A DNA stretch of 46,840 nt from Rhizobium sp. FKY42 (GCF_005222835.1 NZ_STGA01000024.1:1-46840); one strand, 5' to 3'; shown: positions 14,667 to 25,540, counted from the stretch's first letter. The notes: generated from the letters alone by a model not told the origin. Numbers and translations: made by a program.

Positions 14667-15455
14667 TCAAAGGGCGTATAGAAAACGGCGAAAAATGCCG
14701 ATGAAGAGTTCTGGCGTCTCGACACAGGGTATGTGCGCCGCTCCTTCGATGAGCTCGAAACCGCAACCCGGAATGAGGTCGGCAAGCGAGCGCACCAGTT
14801 CCGGAGGGGTAGAACCGTCTTCCGCGCCGACAACGCAGTGCGCGGGGACCGCGATACGCTTTGCGACATCGGTAAAATCTGCATCACGAATGGCTGCACA
14901 AGCGCCGGCATATCCTTCGACGGGCTGGCGAAGGAGCATATTGCAGTAGCCTCGGTAATCAGCGTTCTCAGCTATTCGGTACGGACCTGTAAACCACCGT
15001 GACATGATGGGTTCGAGTATGCTCCCAATCCCGCCGCTCTCCACCGCACCAATGCGCGCTGCCCAGAATTCCGGTGTGCCGATTTTATGTGCCGTGTCTG
15101 CGAAGAAAAGACCCCGAATGAGATCCGGGCGCTTGTCGTAGGTACTGAGCGCAATCAGCCCACCGATGGAAAGCCCGCAGAGCGTCACATCGCGCAGGTC
15201 GTAGTGCTCAATGAGAGCGATCAGATCGTCCGCGAACGTTTCGATCTGATAGGGCGGCGAAGCGAGATCCGACAGGCCATGTCCGCGCTTATCGAATGTC
15301 AAAAGCGTGAATTCACCCGAAAGCGTCTCGACAACCTGGCTCCAGATGCGTCTATCCGTTCCGAGCGAGTTGATGAAGGCAATCGTGGGCTTGCCACTGT
15401 CAGCCCCGACGATGTCATGGCTGATTACCACATCGCCAATGCGCAAGAATTTCAT
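14667..15455 (-). CDS. pcaD: 3-oxoadipate enol-lactone hydrolase
   Basis: A 262-aa alpha/beta hydrolase that opens beta-ketoadipate enol-lactone to beta-ketoadipate. Visible are FDKRGHGLSDL, the nucleophile elbow GLSIGGLIAL, the late acidic residue in VVGAEDGSTPPELV, and the catalytic His in GAAHIPCVETPE. The frame is open 300 bases further upstream through the divergent promoter and into pcaQ, but ATG 15455 has GGAGGAACTCATC before it. It is the first gene of pcaDCHGB, transcribed from the PcaQ-box promoter. Confidence 0.93.
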   Translation of the reverse strand: MKFLRIGDVVISHDIVGADSGKPTIAFINSLGTDRRIWSQVVETLSGEFTLLTFDKRGHGLSDLASPPYQIETFADDLIALIEHYDLRDVTLCGLSIGGLIALSTYDKRPDLIRGLFFADTAHKIGTPEFWAARIGAVESGGIGSILEPIMSRWFTGPYRIAENADYRGYCNMLLRQPVEGYAGACAAIRDADFTDVAKRIAVPAHCVVGAEDGSTPPELVRSLADLIPGCGFELIEGAAHIPCVETPELFIGIFRRFLYAL

Positions 15456-15526
15456 GATGAGTTCCTCCAACCCCTTTATTGCATCGCTCAAATGGTTAGG
15501 TAAAATAAGATTTTGAGGCCATATTA

Positions 15527-15542
15527 TTAACTCAGGGGTTAT
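15527..15542. promoter_or_regulatory. PcaQ box in the pcaD-pcaQ intergenic region
   Basis: On the minus strand it reads ATAACCCCTGAGTTAA, an almost exact match to the ATAACC-N4-GGTTAA form that I recall for PcaQ in Sinorhizobium meliloti. It lies about 72 bp upstream of the pcaD start, the usual LysR activator position, and overlaps the AGGGG ribosome-binding site of pcaQ, which suggests autorepression. Confidence 0.65.
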
Positions 15543-15545
15543 TAT

Positions 15546-16463
15546 TTGATCGGATCGCGTATCAAGTACCGTCACCTTCAGACCTTCGTGGAGGTTGCCC
15601 GGCAGCGCAGCGTCGTGAAGGCCGCGGACAGTTTGCACATAAGCCAGCCTGCCGTGACGAAAACGATACGGGAACTCGAGGACGTCCTGAAGGTCGAACT
15701 CTTCGAGCGAGATGGACGCGGCATCAGGATCACCAAGCCGGGGGAAGTGTTCCTCCGGCATGCAACCGCATCCCTGACGGCGTTGCGCCAGGGCATTGAT
15801 TCAGTCTCGCAGGAGCAGTTGGAAAGTGTCCCTCCTGTTCGCATCGGCGCTTTGCCAACGGTGTCGACCCGCATCATGCCGCGTGCGATGGAACTTTTTC
15901 TTGCGGAAGGCACTCGAAGCCGGATCAAGATTGTCACCGGCGAAAATGCTGTGCTGCTGGAGCAATTGAGAACGGGCGATCTGGATCTCGTCGTCGGCCG
16001 GTTGGCTCCGCCCGAGAAGATGACCGGCTTCTCCTTCGAGCATCTTTACTCGGAACAGGTGCTTTTCATCGTCCGGGCGGATCACCCGCTGCTGACGGAA
16101 AGGGGACCGATTTTCGCCAGTCTTGGCGATTACCCGGTGCTCATGCCGACTCGCGGTTCGATCATCCGACCGGTCGTGGAGCAGTTCCTGATTGCGAACG
16201 GTTCCGGACCCCTGACGACCCAGGTCGAGACCGTATCAGACTCGTTCGGTCGCGCTTTTGTCCGCTCAAGCGATGCCATCTGGATCATTTCCAGCGGCGT
16301 TGTCGCGGGCGATATTGAAGATGGCGTTCTGGCTCCGCTTCCGATTGATACGACAGAAACACGTGGGCCAGTTGGGCTTACACTTCGCACGGACGCAACA
16401 CCGAGCCTGCCAATGTCCATCCTGATGCAGAATATTCGTCAGGCGGCTGCCGAGATTTCATGA
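15546..16463 (+). CDS. pcaQ: LysR-family activator of the pca operon
   Basis: A 305-aa LysR-type regulator with an N-terminal HTH (KYRHLQTFVEVARQRSVVKA, then ADSLHISQPAVTKTIRELED) and a C-terminal co-inducer domain. The opening wording is that of PcaQ proteins, which activate pcaDCHGB with beta-carboxymuconate-type co-inducers. The only start compatible with the domain is TTG 15546, with AGGGG 9 bases upstream. The gene ends tail-to-tail with the MFS gene in a 6-base overlap (TCATGA). Confidence 0.92.
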   Translation: MIGSRIKYRHLQTFVEVARQRSVVKAADSLHISQPAVTKTIRELEDVLKVELFERDGRGIRITKPGEVFLRHATASLTALRQGIDSVSQEQLESVPPVRIGALPTVSTRIMPRAMELFLAEGTRSRIKIVTGENAVLLEQLRTGDLDLVVGRLAPPEKMTGFSFEHLYSEQVLFIVRADHPLLTERGPIFASLGDYPVLMPTRGSIIRPVVEQFLIANGSGPLTTQVETVSDSFGRAFVRSSDAIWIISSGVVAGDIEDGVLAPLPIDTTETRGPVGLTLRTDATPSLPMSILMQNIRQAAAEIS

Positions 16464-17675
16464 GCTTTTGGTTTTCAGCCTTCCACGATGCTCGATCAGG
16501 AAGAGGAGCAAGCCTAGAATTCCAAGCAAGCCGCCAGTGGCGGCGGTGCCACTCCATCCGCCTGCGTGATAGGTGACGGTGCCGAGCGTCGACCCGATGG
16601 CGCCACCAATAAAAGCGGATGTCATGTAGATCGCATTTAGGCGCCCACGCTTTTCCGGTGCGATGGCAAAAATAATCCGCTGCGATACGATCTGGTTGCC
16701 TTGCACGGCGGCATCGATCAGAACAGCGCATATCGTCAGCAGAATGAGCCCACCGGCAGCGACTGCATATCCCGACAATGCGAAGAAGACGGCGAGGCCG
16801 AGCATGGCCGACATGGATAATACAAGCCCCCAACCGCGATCAGAGAGGCGTCCCACGATCGGTGCCGCAAGCGCACCACCGGCGCCTGCAAGTGCAAAGA
16901 GGCCGATCCCTTCCTGGCTGAGACCGAACTGCTCACTGAGTGCGAATGGGATGGCTGTCCAGAACAGATTGAACGCACAGAAGATGATTGCCTGATACAT
17001 TGACCGCCAACGAAGAACCGGGGTTTCTCTGATCAGGCTTCCCATTGACCGCAGGATTGCGGGATAGCTCATGCTGGATTGGGGTTTTTGTTGCGGCATG
17101 ACCTTCAACAAGGTAACGCCTATGAATGCCATCAGGCACGCAGAGATGAGGAAGATTGCGCGCCAGCCGAATGTCGCGGAGACGAAAAGTGCGATGGGGC
17201 GTGACAGCATGATCCCGGTCAGGACTGCTGCCATGACATTACCTACCACGCGACCGCGCTTCTCAATCGGAACCCTGTGCGCGATGAAGGGGATGAGAAC
17301 CTGTGCTCCCGTCGAGCAGACGCCAATCAGAAATGAACATATGAAAAAAGGAATCACGGATGTCGAGGCCGCCATGCCGAGCAGGCCGAAGAGCGTGATG
17401 GTCAACAGTGTCAGTGTCAGCCGCTTGTTTTCGATCCGATCCGCCAGAGACACGAGGAAGAACAGGCCGATGCCATAGCCAACCTGGGTTGTGCTGACGA
17501 GCGCACCAGCAAGATCTCCTGTGATGCCCAGTTCAGGGGCGATCTCGTTGATCAGTGGTTGAGCGTAATAGATATTGGCGACAAGGGAACCCGCCGCCAA
17601 TCCCACAACTGAGATCAACGTCCGTGACGGTCCAGCGTCACTGTTCTGCCGGTGTTCGGTGCGTTGATCCGTCAT
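16458..17675 (-). CDS. MFS transporter, drug/arabinose-efflux type
   Basis: A 405-aa, 12-helix major facilitator. Helix 1 is followed by NIYYAQPLINEIAPELG. Then come LADRIENKRLTL, the cytoplasmic loop between helices 2 and 3, and HRVPIEKRGRVVGNVMAAVL. The second half has QFGLSQEGIGLFALAGAGGA and GRLSDRGWG. This resembles proton-driven efflux proteins of the YnfM/AraJ type rather than the 4-hydroxybenzoate importer PcaK. ATG 17675 lies 4 bases after the adh stop, so the two form an operon. It may export a toxic aromatic or aldehyde; the substrate is not determinable. Confidence 0.85.
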   Translation of the reverse strand: MTDQRTEHRQNSDAGPSRTLISVVGLAAGSLVANIYYAQPLINEIAPELGITGDLAGALVSTTQVGYGIGLFFLVSLADRIENKRLTLTLLTITLFGLLGMAASTSVIPFFICSFLIGVCSTGAQVLIPFIAHRVPIEKRGRVVGNVMAAVLTGIMLSRPIALFVSATFGWRAIFLISACLMAFIGVTLLKVMPQQKPQSSMSYPAILRSMGSLIRETPVLRWRSMYQAIIFCAFNLFWTAIPFALSEQFGLSQEGIGLFALAGAGGALAAPIVGRLSDRGWGLVLSMSAMLGLAVFFALSGYAVAAGGLILLTICAVLIDAAVQGNQIVSQRIIFAIAPEKRGRLNAIYMTSAFIGGAIGSTLGTVTYHAGGWSGTAATGGLLGILGLLLFLIEHRGRLKTKSS

Positions 17676-17679
17676 TGTT

Positions 17680-18729
17680 TCAAGCCTTCGGAAGCGTTGC
17701 CATGTCGATGACAAAGCGGTAGCGGACATCGCTCTTGATCACACGCTCATAGGCAGTGTTGATATCCTTGATATCGATCAGTTCGATTTCTGCGGTGATG
17801 TTGTGCTTGCCGCAAAAATCCAGCATCTCCTGCGTTTCTTTGATCGATCCGATCATGGAGCCGGCGAGGCTGCGACGACCCGGGATCAGTGAGAAAGCAT
17901 GCACCGGCACCGGATGTTCTGGAGCGCCGACGATAACCATCGTCCCATCGACCTTCAGAAGGTTGAGATAGGCGTTCCAGTCGATGTCTGTGCCCACGGT
18001 GCAGACGATAAGATCGAAGGTTCCCGCCAGCGTTTTGAAGGTCTCGGCATCCGAAGTTGCATAATAGGCCTTTGCGCCCAGCTTCAGCCCATCATCCTTC
18101 TTGGAAAGCGTCTGGCTGAGGACGGTCACATCTGCTCCCATCGCAGCGCCGATCTGGACGCCCATGTGGCCAAGACCACCCATGCCGACGATTGCGACCT
18201 TCTTACCCGGGCCTGCTTTCCAATGTGCGAGCGGCGAGTACAGCGTGATGCCGGCGCACAGGAGCGGCGCAGACTTGTCGAGCGGCAGGTTGTCTGGGAT
18301 TGACAAAACATAGCCTTCTTTCACGACGATATGGTCCGAATAGCCGCCGTAAGTGGGGGTCTGACCATCAGCCTCTACATCGTTGTATGTCTGAACGAGG
18401 CCCGGCAGATACTGCTCGTTATCGACGTCGCGCGTCTGGCAATGAACGCACGAGTCGACAAAGCATCCGACACCGACATGATCGCCGACCTTGAAGCGTG
18501 TTACCTTGGGCCCGACGGCCGTTACGACACCTGCGATTTCATGACCCGGCACCATCGGAAACCGCGAATTGCCCCATTCGTTACGAGCCTGGTGAATATC
18601 GGAGTGGCAGACGCCACTGAACTTGATGTCGATCACGACATCATCCTCGCGCGGCTCACGGCGCTCGAAGGTAAAGAACTCAAGCGGCTTGGATGCATCC
18701 GTTGCCGCATAGCCTTGTGCTATAGCCAT
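17680..18729 (-). CDS. Zinc-type NAD(P)-dependent alcohol dehydrogenase (YahK/CAD family)
   Basis: A 348-aa medium-chain dehydrogenase that interconverts alcohols and aldehydes. Catalytic-zinc residues are Cys41 (GVCHSD), His63-Glu64 (PGHEIAG) and a Cys in [10 protein letters not shown]; the cofactor fold is [15 protein letters not shown]. The structural-zinc lobe is odd: Cys94 and Cys97 are kept, but the third and fourth cysteines are replaced by Arg100 and Leu108 ([15 protein letters not shown]). ATG 18729 was chosen because the longer frame adds an unrelated N-terminus. It sits between the pob and pca genes and is cotranscribed with the MFS gene, so conversion of an aromatic alcohol or aldehyde is plausible. 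Confidence 0.87.
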   Translation of the reverse strand: MAIAQGYAATDASKPLEFFTFERREPREDDVVIDIKFSGVCHSDIHQARNEWGNSRFPMVPGHEIAGVVTAVGPKVTRFKVGDHVGVGCFVDSCVHCQTRDVDNEQYLPGLVQTYNDVEADGQTPTYGGYSDHIVVKEGYVLSIPDNLPLDKSAPLLCAGITLYSPLAHWKAGPGKKVAIVGMGGLGHMGVQIGAAMGADVTVLSQTLSKKDDGLKLGAKAYYATSDAETFKTLAGTFDLIVCTVGTDIDWNAYLNLLKVDGTMVIVGAPEHPVPVHAFSLIPGRRSLAGSMIGSIKETQEMLDFCGKHNITAEIELIDIKDINTAYERVIKSDVRYRFVIDMATLPKA

Positions 18730-18874
18730 GTTTGAACCTTCCGGAATTGACCTGAAAATGAAACTGCCCCGTTGGGGGGGCAGCAGCAACATTACTTAAC
18801 GCGCAAATGCGCATTCTGGTTTGTTCGATCAGCCGGAATTGTTGCACGATTCTCCAGACTGCTTCAGGTCGAGG

Positions 18875-21055
<2,181 letters not shown>

Positions 21056-21092
21056 ATGCCTGTTTATCGGACTGAACGATGAAGGAGGTTTC

Positions 21093-21431
21093 ATGACCGA
21101 GCATTTGCAGGAACTGTCTGGCAACGGGCGTCTATCTCTGGGTGGAGAAGAATCCAGCGTCGGCTATAAGCTTGTTGCCATACAACAGCCGGACCAGCAG
21201 ATTGTCGTCGCCGTTAGCGTCATGGCTCCTCGTGACTGGCTTCTGAAGCAAGGCTTTGAACGAGAGGCGACGCTCCATCGTGAAGCTGGTGAAGACCTTG
21301 ATGTCATTCTCGACGACCAGTTGGACGTAAGCCATCCAATCTCTGTGACGCTTCGGAGCGAAGACCGGACGTTCGCTTCCCTCGAAGCAGTTCGGGCGGC
21401 CTTTCCTGAATTGGGCTGGATGAGAGATTGA
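21093..21431 (+). CDS. Hypothetical protein
   Basis: A 112-aa soluble acidic protein, with no family recognised. It reads LSLGGEESSVGYKLVAIQQP, DQQIVVAVSVMAPRDWLLKQ and ends VRAAFPELGWMRD; it has alternating strands and helices and no cysteines. The ATG has a strong AAGGAGG 6 bases upstream, so expression is credible. It is 37 bases after pobR on the same strand and ends in a stem-loop shared with the convergent TIGR02588 gene. Confidence 0.6.
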   Translation: MTEHLQELSGNGRLSLGGEESSVGYKLVAIQQPDQQIVVAVSVMAPRDWLLKQGFEREATLHREAGEDLDVILDDQLDVSHPISVTLRSEDRTFASLEAVRAAFPELGWMRD

Positions 21432-21439
21432 CGGAATGT

Positions 21440-21468
21440 GCCGTCAGGGTTCGGTAAAGCCTGACGGC
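21440..21468. terminator. Bidirectional stem-loop terminator
   Basis: GCCGTCAGG, an 11-base loop, and CCTGACGGC: perfect 9-bp arms between two convergent genes, overlapping the end of the minus-strand gene. There is no strong T-run on either side. Confidence 0.5.
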
Positions 21469-21860
21469 GTCAACTCGATCGGATTGGAACGCGGGTCTGT
21501 TCGAAAATAGAGAGCCCCCTTGGTCCGGGATTCGGCGGGCGCGAAATCGAATGTGACCTCGGCAGTCTCGGACAGTACGCTTTGCGGCGTTACCTTTCCA
21601 ACCACCCGAACTGCAGCAGCAGTGCTCGGTCCGGAATTTTCCAGTTCAATATCGACCCGGTAAAGCGCTCCGGCCTGCTCAATCCTAAGTATTTTGACGG
21701 TGAGGTTGGGTGGTTTCGAATCGGCCACGAGAGCCTCCCGGCCTATCCACGACAACAGAGCCAGAACAAGCACGGTCGATACGATGCCCGTCAACCATTC
21801 GATCCAGTGCGGGTTGCCGGTCTCTGTATGGGTCTTTTGTTGCCTGTTTGAAATAGTCAT
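21444..21860 (-). CDS. TIGR02588-family protein
   Basis: A 138-aa protein with one N-terminal membrane helix (WIEWLTGIVSTVLVLALLSWIG) and a periplasmic beta-sandwich-like domain (YRVDIELENSGPSTAAAVRV and so on). I recognise it as the short partner that accompanies TIGR02587 membrane proteins. ATG 21860 overlaps the stop of the upstream gene by four bases (ATGA), so the two are translationally coupled. The function of the pair is unknown. Confidence 0.7.
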   Translation of the reverse strand: MTISNRQQKTHTETGNPHWIEWLTGIVSTVLVLALLSWIGREALVADSKPPNLTVKILRIEQAGALYRVDIELENSGPSTAAAVRVVGKVTPQSVLSETAEVTFDFAPAESRTKGALYFRTDPRSNPIELTPSGFTEP

Positions 21861-22575
21861 GGTCGGTCTCGCAGCACGAGGCGAGCGGAGGCAGCGCCCA
21901 CTGCGCCGGGGAAGTTCAGTACGATCATGGACATCATGGCTTGCGCCAGCGACGCATCGTCCAGTCGACCGAATGTCCAAAGAACGCAGACGCTGATGAG
22001 TGAGGTAACGACATAGCCGGGCAGTGTGAACCGGACGAGGGCGTGCCAGGCGGGTGCTTTGCCTGCGAGCGTGTGAGTTCCGCGAAACTTTGCGGCGTAG
22101 ACGAAAGCGTGCATCAGCAAGATGGAGATGACAATCGTCGCCATGCTGTGCCAGTGCGTCATCTTGTAGGAGATCGCAATGACCTCCTCTGTTGGCGCGA
22201 TGTTCAAATTGAGAAACAGTGCGCCGACCGCCATCATGAACAGCTCCCCTGTATAACTGGTGGATGCTTCTTCGGCTGGCTCTTGTTCCTTATCGTCGTC
22301 CTGTTGTCCGCCCAACTGGCTGCGCCCAAGGAGTGCACCGATGCTTGCCGGAACAGCCTGAAGCGCGATTTTCCCGATCCATTCGCGCGGCGGCTGATCC
22401 TCCATCACGATACCCAGAAGAGTGAGAATTGCAGCACTGGTGAGGATGCCGAGCGCGTATGCAACAATTGCGTCTCGCACCGCCTCTGACCAAGTGAACG
22501 TATGTTCGAACCCGATGCGCCGCGCAGCAGCCCGATAGCGAAACGGATCGTTTCGGATTGATCGTCAGTCCTCAT
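21857..22575 (-). pseudogene. TIGR02587-family integral membrane protein, apparently with internal deletion
   Basis: The C-terminal 207 residues (from GTG 22480) form a typical TIGR02587 protein: AYALGILTSAAILTLLGIV, KIALQAVPASIGALLGRSQL, LFMMAVGALFLNLNIAPTEE, with about five helices. Upstream, a different frame from ATG 22575 encodes MRTDDQSETIRFAIGLLRGA, which looks like the true N-terminus. After a frame change near 22512, GFEHTFTWSEAVRDAIVAYA resumes the family. Full-length relatives as I know them carry about 50-60 more residues, including the first membrane helices, between these parts. So an internal frameshifting deletion is likely. A shorter functional protein from GTG 22480 cannot be excluded. 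Confidence 0.6.
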
Positions 22576-22816
22576 GCGCAAAAGCCACCGGGTCGTCAGC
22601 AACGGAACGATGCAAGTCCTTCAAAGGATCGATCTGCAGATTGGCGCAAATCTCGACCTCACGGACTTAGAGCGGCTGGGTGCATCGAAAAGGGAACCTG
22701 GTCAGAATTCTTGCGGTGGATGCCTTGCAGTGCTGCAAGAGAAAAACCAGATCTGAACCATCAGCTGAGTTGTGCGTTTGCACGGCTCCAGACAACGCCG
22801 ATTATGAGGAACGACC

Positions 22817-22975
22817 GTGGACGTCATTCGTATTCTTTTCGCCATTCTCCTGCCCCCGGTAGGCGTGTTTCTGCAGGTCGGTCTCGGCCTTCATTTCTGG
22901 CTGAACATACTGCTGACGCTGTGCGGCTATCTCCCGGGTATCATTCACGCGATCTGGGTGATCGTGAAAAAATAA
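22817..22975 (+). CDS. PMP3/YqaE-family small membrane protein
   Basis: A 52-aa protein, MDVIRILFAILLPPVGVFLQ, then VGLGLHFWLNILLTLCGYLP and GIIHAIWVIVKK. This is the whole PMP3/YqaE (UPF0057) pattern: two membrane helices with the PPVGVFLQxGLGxHFWxNxLLTLxGYxPGxIHAxWVI consensus. Members are induced by salt or cold and affect membrane potential in yeast and plants. The start is GTG 22817 with GAGGA 7 bases upstream. A textbook terminator follows at 23020, so it is likely a one-gene unit. Confidence 0.88.
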   Translation: MDVIRILFAILLPPVGVFLQVGLGLHFWLNILLTLCGYLPGIIHAIWVIVKK

Positions 22976-23019
22976 AGTTGATGGGCGTATTTACGTCTTG
23001 AGCGCCCTTGGCCAATTTG

Positions 23020-23050
23020 CGCCTCATGCATATGAGCATGAGGCGTTTTT
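23020..23050 (+). terminator. Rho-independent terminator after the PMP3-like gene
   Basis: CGCCTCATGC, a 6-base loop, GCATGAGGCG, then TTTTT. The perfect 10-bp stem directly followed by the T-run makes it a strong intrinsic terminator for the plus strand. Confidence 0.85.
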
Positions 23051-23062
23051 GCGAGGGACGAG

Positions 23063-23917
23063 ATGATGGCGGTCTTGGGAGTATCGGTGCAGGAACTCGC
23101 GCTGCTTGTCATTGCACTCCTTCTTGCAGGATGTTTGACAGGAATACTGGCAGGATTGTTCGGTGTCGGCGGAGGCGCCATCATTGTGCCTGTACTTTAC
23201 GAGCTCTTTCGTCTGCTCGGCGTGCCAGAAGACTTGCGGATGCCGCTGTGTGTCGGCACTTCGCTGGCCATCATCATCCCGACATCTTTCCGCTCTTACC
23301 GAACACACAGGAGCAAGGGCGCCGTTGATCGGGACGTTTTGAAGGTTTGGGCGGTTCCGATTTTGTTTGGCGTACTGGCGGGAAGTATTATTGCCCGCTA
23401 TGCGCCGCCGGAAGTCTTCAAGCTGGTCTTTATCGCCGTTGCAGGTTTTTCAGCTGTCAGGCTTCTATTCGGTCGGGAGAGCTGGCGGCTCGGGGTTGAA
23501 CTTCCGGGTAAGCCCATTCTGCGTGCCTATGGTGTCGTGATCGGCCTGCTGTCGTCGCTCATGGGAATTGGTGGAGGGCAGTTGTCGACGCTGATGCTGA
23601 CCTTCTACTCGCGTCCAATCCATCAGGCCGTAGCAACCTCTTCCGGCGTCGGGCTGCTTGTTTCGATCCCAGGAGCGCTTGGCTACATCTACGCGGGTTG
23701 GGGGCGAGTTGCCGAGAATCCCGAAATCGCGGCTTTGCAGTTCCCGCTCGCCCTTGGCTATGTATCGCTGCTTGGAGCTATATTGTTTATCCCCACGAGC
23801 GTCTTGTGCGCTTCCTTCGGTGCCAATCTTGCGCACCGCCTGTCCCGCCGTCGACTTGAACTGGCTTTCGGTGTCTTTCTGCTTCTGATTTGCATCAGGT
23901 TCCTGCTTTCGCTCTGA
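23063..23917 (+). CDS. TauE/SafE-family sulfite/organic anion exporter
   Basis: A 284-aa membrane protein with about 8 helices in two repeats, each opened by the family glycine motif: GILAGLFGVGGGAIIVPVL in the first half and GLLSSLMGIGGGQLSTLML in the second. The family exports sulfite, sulfoacetate and related anions, or takes up carboxylates. No sulfonate catabolic gene is adjacent, so the substrate is open. The start is ATG 23063 (or 23066), following GAGGGACGAG. Confidence 0.85.
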   Translation: MMAVLGVSVQELALLVIALLLAGCLTGILAGLFGVGGGAIIVPVLYELFRLLGVPEDLRMPLCVGTSLAIIIPTSFRSYRTHRSKGAVDRDVLKVWAVPILFGVLAGSIIARYAPPEVFKLVFIAVAGFSAVRLLFGRESWRLGVELPGKPILRAYGVVIGLLSSLMGIGGGQLSTLMLTFYSRPIHQAVATSSGVGLLVSIPGALGYIYAGWGRVAENPEIAALQFPLALGYVSLLGAILFIPTSVLCASFGANLAHRLSRRRLELAFGVFLLLICIRFLLSL

Positions 23918-24001
23918 ACGCAGTCACCGGGTGTTGAAGCTGAGTTGAGTTTCCATCATGGCGGTCTGCCCTATGTTGAAGTCAGCAGAAGGGGTACTCC
24001 A

Positions 24002-25516
24002 TTGCGATATGTCTTGATTTCAGCGTTCGTTACAGCAGTCGGTCTGGCTGCACCTGCATTCGCACAGGAGCGTTCAAGAGGGGAAAGAGCCGAACAGGCA
24101 TCGGCTGACCCTTCTGGTTTGCTTGATCTTCTACCATCCGATGTGACGACGGAAGCAGTGCTGAAGACGTCGCAAGGCGAGATCGCATACCGAGCGACGG
24201 CTGGAACACTGGCGCTGCGCGGTTCGGACGGCAAAGTTGCCGCAAGGATTTTCTATACGGCTTATCGGGCAAAGGATCGGGTACAGGACAGACCCGTTAC
24301 CTTTGCCTTCAATGGTGGGCCGGGTGCCGCATCCGCCTATCTTCATTTGGGGCTCGTCGGGCCGAAGATCCTCCCCTTCGAAGGAGCCAATCGGGATGGA
24401 ACCCGGCCCGAGCTTCGGGATAATCCAGAGAGCTGGCTTGCTTTCACCGATCTGGTTCTGATTGATCCGGTGGGGACCGGCTGGAGCCGCGCCGTCAACG
24501 ATGATGCGGCGGCGCGCTTCTATGGTGTGCGTCAGGATGCCGAGAGCCTTGCAAAGGCCATCGCGCTCTATGTGCAGAACAACAGCTTGTTAGCGGCTCC
24601 GAAATATCTGCTGGGTGAAAGTTATGGCGGCTTTCGCGCAGCCAAGGTGGCGCTCGCGCTGAAGAACAATCAGAACATGGTGCCAGCCGGGATCCTTATG
24701 GTCTCGCCATTGATGGAAGGCCGGTTCGTCTTTGGACCCGAGAAGGATCCGCTTGCAGCAGCGCTTCAGTTCCCCTCACTTGTCGCGGCACAAATGGAGC
24801 GAAAGGGCACATTTACCACGGATGGGGTGATGCTGGCCGAGCGCTTCGCCAATCGCGACTATGTCAGCGCCTTGATCGATCCGCCGGAGCAGGGAGCGGA
24901 CGCGGACGCGATCTATGACCGGATTGCGACGATGACGGGCCTTGCAACACAAGACGTGGTGCGCACACGCGGTTTCGTGGGAGAGATCTATGCCAAGCAA
25001 GCTGGAGGCGAAGGGCAGATTTTAAGCCCGTATGACGCAAGCGTTCCTGTGCCTGATGCCTATCCTGAAGCCAGCTACACCCGCAACGATGATCCGATTT
25101 TGGAGGGCTATACACGCGCTTATGGGTCGGCCTTTGCGGCCTATGCGAGAGATGTCCTCGGCTTCAAGACCGAGATGACCTATTCCCTGCTTAACGAGGA
25201 GGTCAATCGTCGCTGGGAGTGGAATGGCGGTCGTGGCGGAGATGCCCGTGTCTCTGCAAGTATCGCGAATGATCTCCGGGATTTGCTCTCGGTCATTCCG
25301 TCGTTTCGTGTCATGGTGGTCCACGGCTACAGCGACATCCTGACGCCGTATGGCGCAAGCCGGTTTGTGCTCGATCATTTGCCGGAAGCAATTGCCAAGG
25401 ATCGAACCGAACTCAGGCTCTATCGTGGCGGGCACATGTTCTACACAAACGACGCGGAGCGAAGCAAAATGTTCGAGGATGCCGCGCGATTCTATGGTCG
25501 ACAATCGGGGCGATAG
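24002..25516 (+). CDS. Secreted S10-family serine carboxypeptidase
   Basis: A 504-aa peptidase with an N-terminal signal peptide (MRYVLISAFVTAVGLAAPAF, cut near AFA). The S10 landmarks are FNGGPGAASAYLHLGLVGP (oxyanion-hole loop), DPVGTGWS, the nucleophile in LLGESYGGFRAAK, the catalytic Asp in VVHGYSDILTPY and the His in YRGGHMFYT. TTG 24002 is chosen: AAGGGG lies 8 bases upstream and the signal peptide then starts correctly. The open frame from TTG 23945 would add 19 residues before the signal. Periplasmic or extracellular peptide trimming is inferred. Confidence 0.87.
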   Translation: MRYVLISAFVTAVGLAAPAFAQERSRGERAEQASADPSGLLDLLPSDVTTEAVLKTSQGEIAYRATAGTLALRGSDGKVAARIFYTAYRAKDRVQDRPVTFAFNGGPGAASAYLHLGLVGPKILPFEGANRDGTRPELRDNPESWLAFTDLVLIDPVGTGWSRAVNDDAAARFYGVRQDAESLAKAIALYVQNNSLLAAPKYLLGESYGGFRAAKVALALKNNQNMVPAGILMVSPLMEGRFVFGPEKDPLAAALQFPSLVAAQMERKGTFTTDGVMLAERFANRDYVSALIDPPEQGADADAIYDRIATMTGLATQDVVRTRGFVGEIYAKQAGGEGQILSPYDASVPVPDAYPEASYTRNDDPILEGYTRAYGSAFAAYARDVLGFKTEMTYSLLNEEVNRRWEWNGGRGGDARVSASIANDLRDLLSVIPSFRVMVVHGYSDILTPYGASRFVLDHLPEAIAKDRTELRLYRGGHMFYTNDAERSKMFEDAARFYGRQSGR

Positions 25517-25526
25517 CCGCCCCGAT
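25504..25526. terminator. Bidirectional stem-loop between the S10 peptidase and pcaF
   Basis: ATCGGGGCG, a 5-base loop, CGCCCCGAT: perfect 9-bp GC-rich arms lying across the S10 stop codon and 14 bases from the pcaF stop on the other strand. It serves the convergent junction; the T-run is missing. Confidence 0.6.
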
Positions 25527-25540
25527 CGCGCCTTCCCCGA

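Noticed and set aside
16458..17675. Calling the MFS protein PcaK (4-hydroxybenzoate uptake)
   Set aside because: Motifs fit drug/arabinose-efflux-type MFS proteins, and I do not see aromatic-acid:H+ symporter signatures.
22574..22756. 60-residue plus-strand frame before the PMP3-like gene
   Set aside because: No recognisable motif and a weak start; the 240-bp stretch is better explained as promoter and spacer between divergent units.
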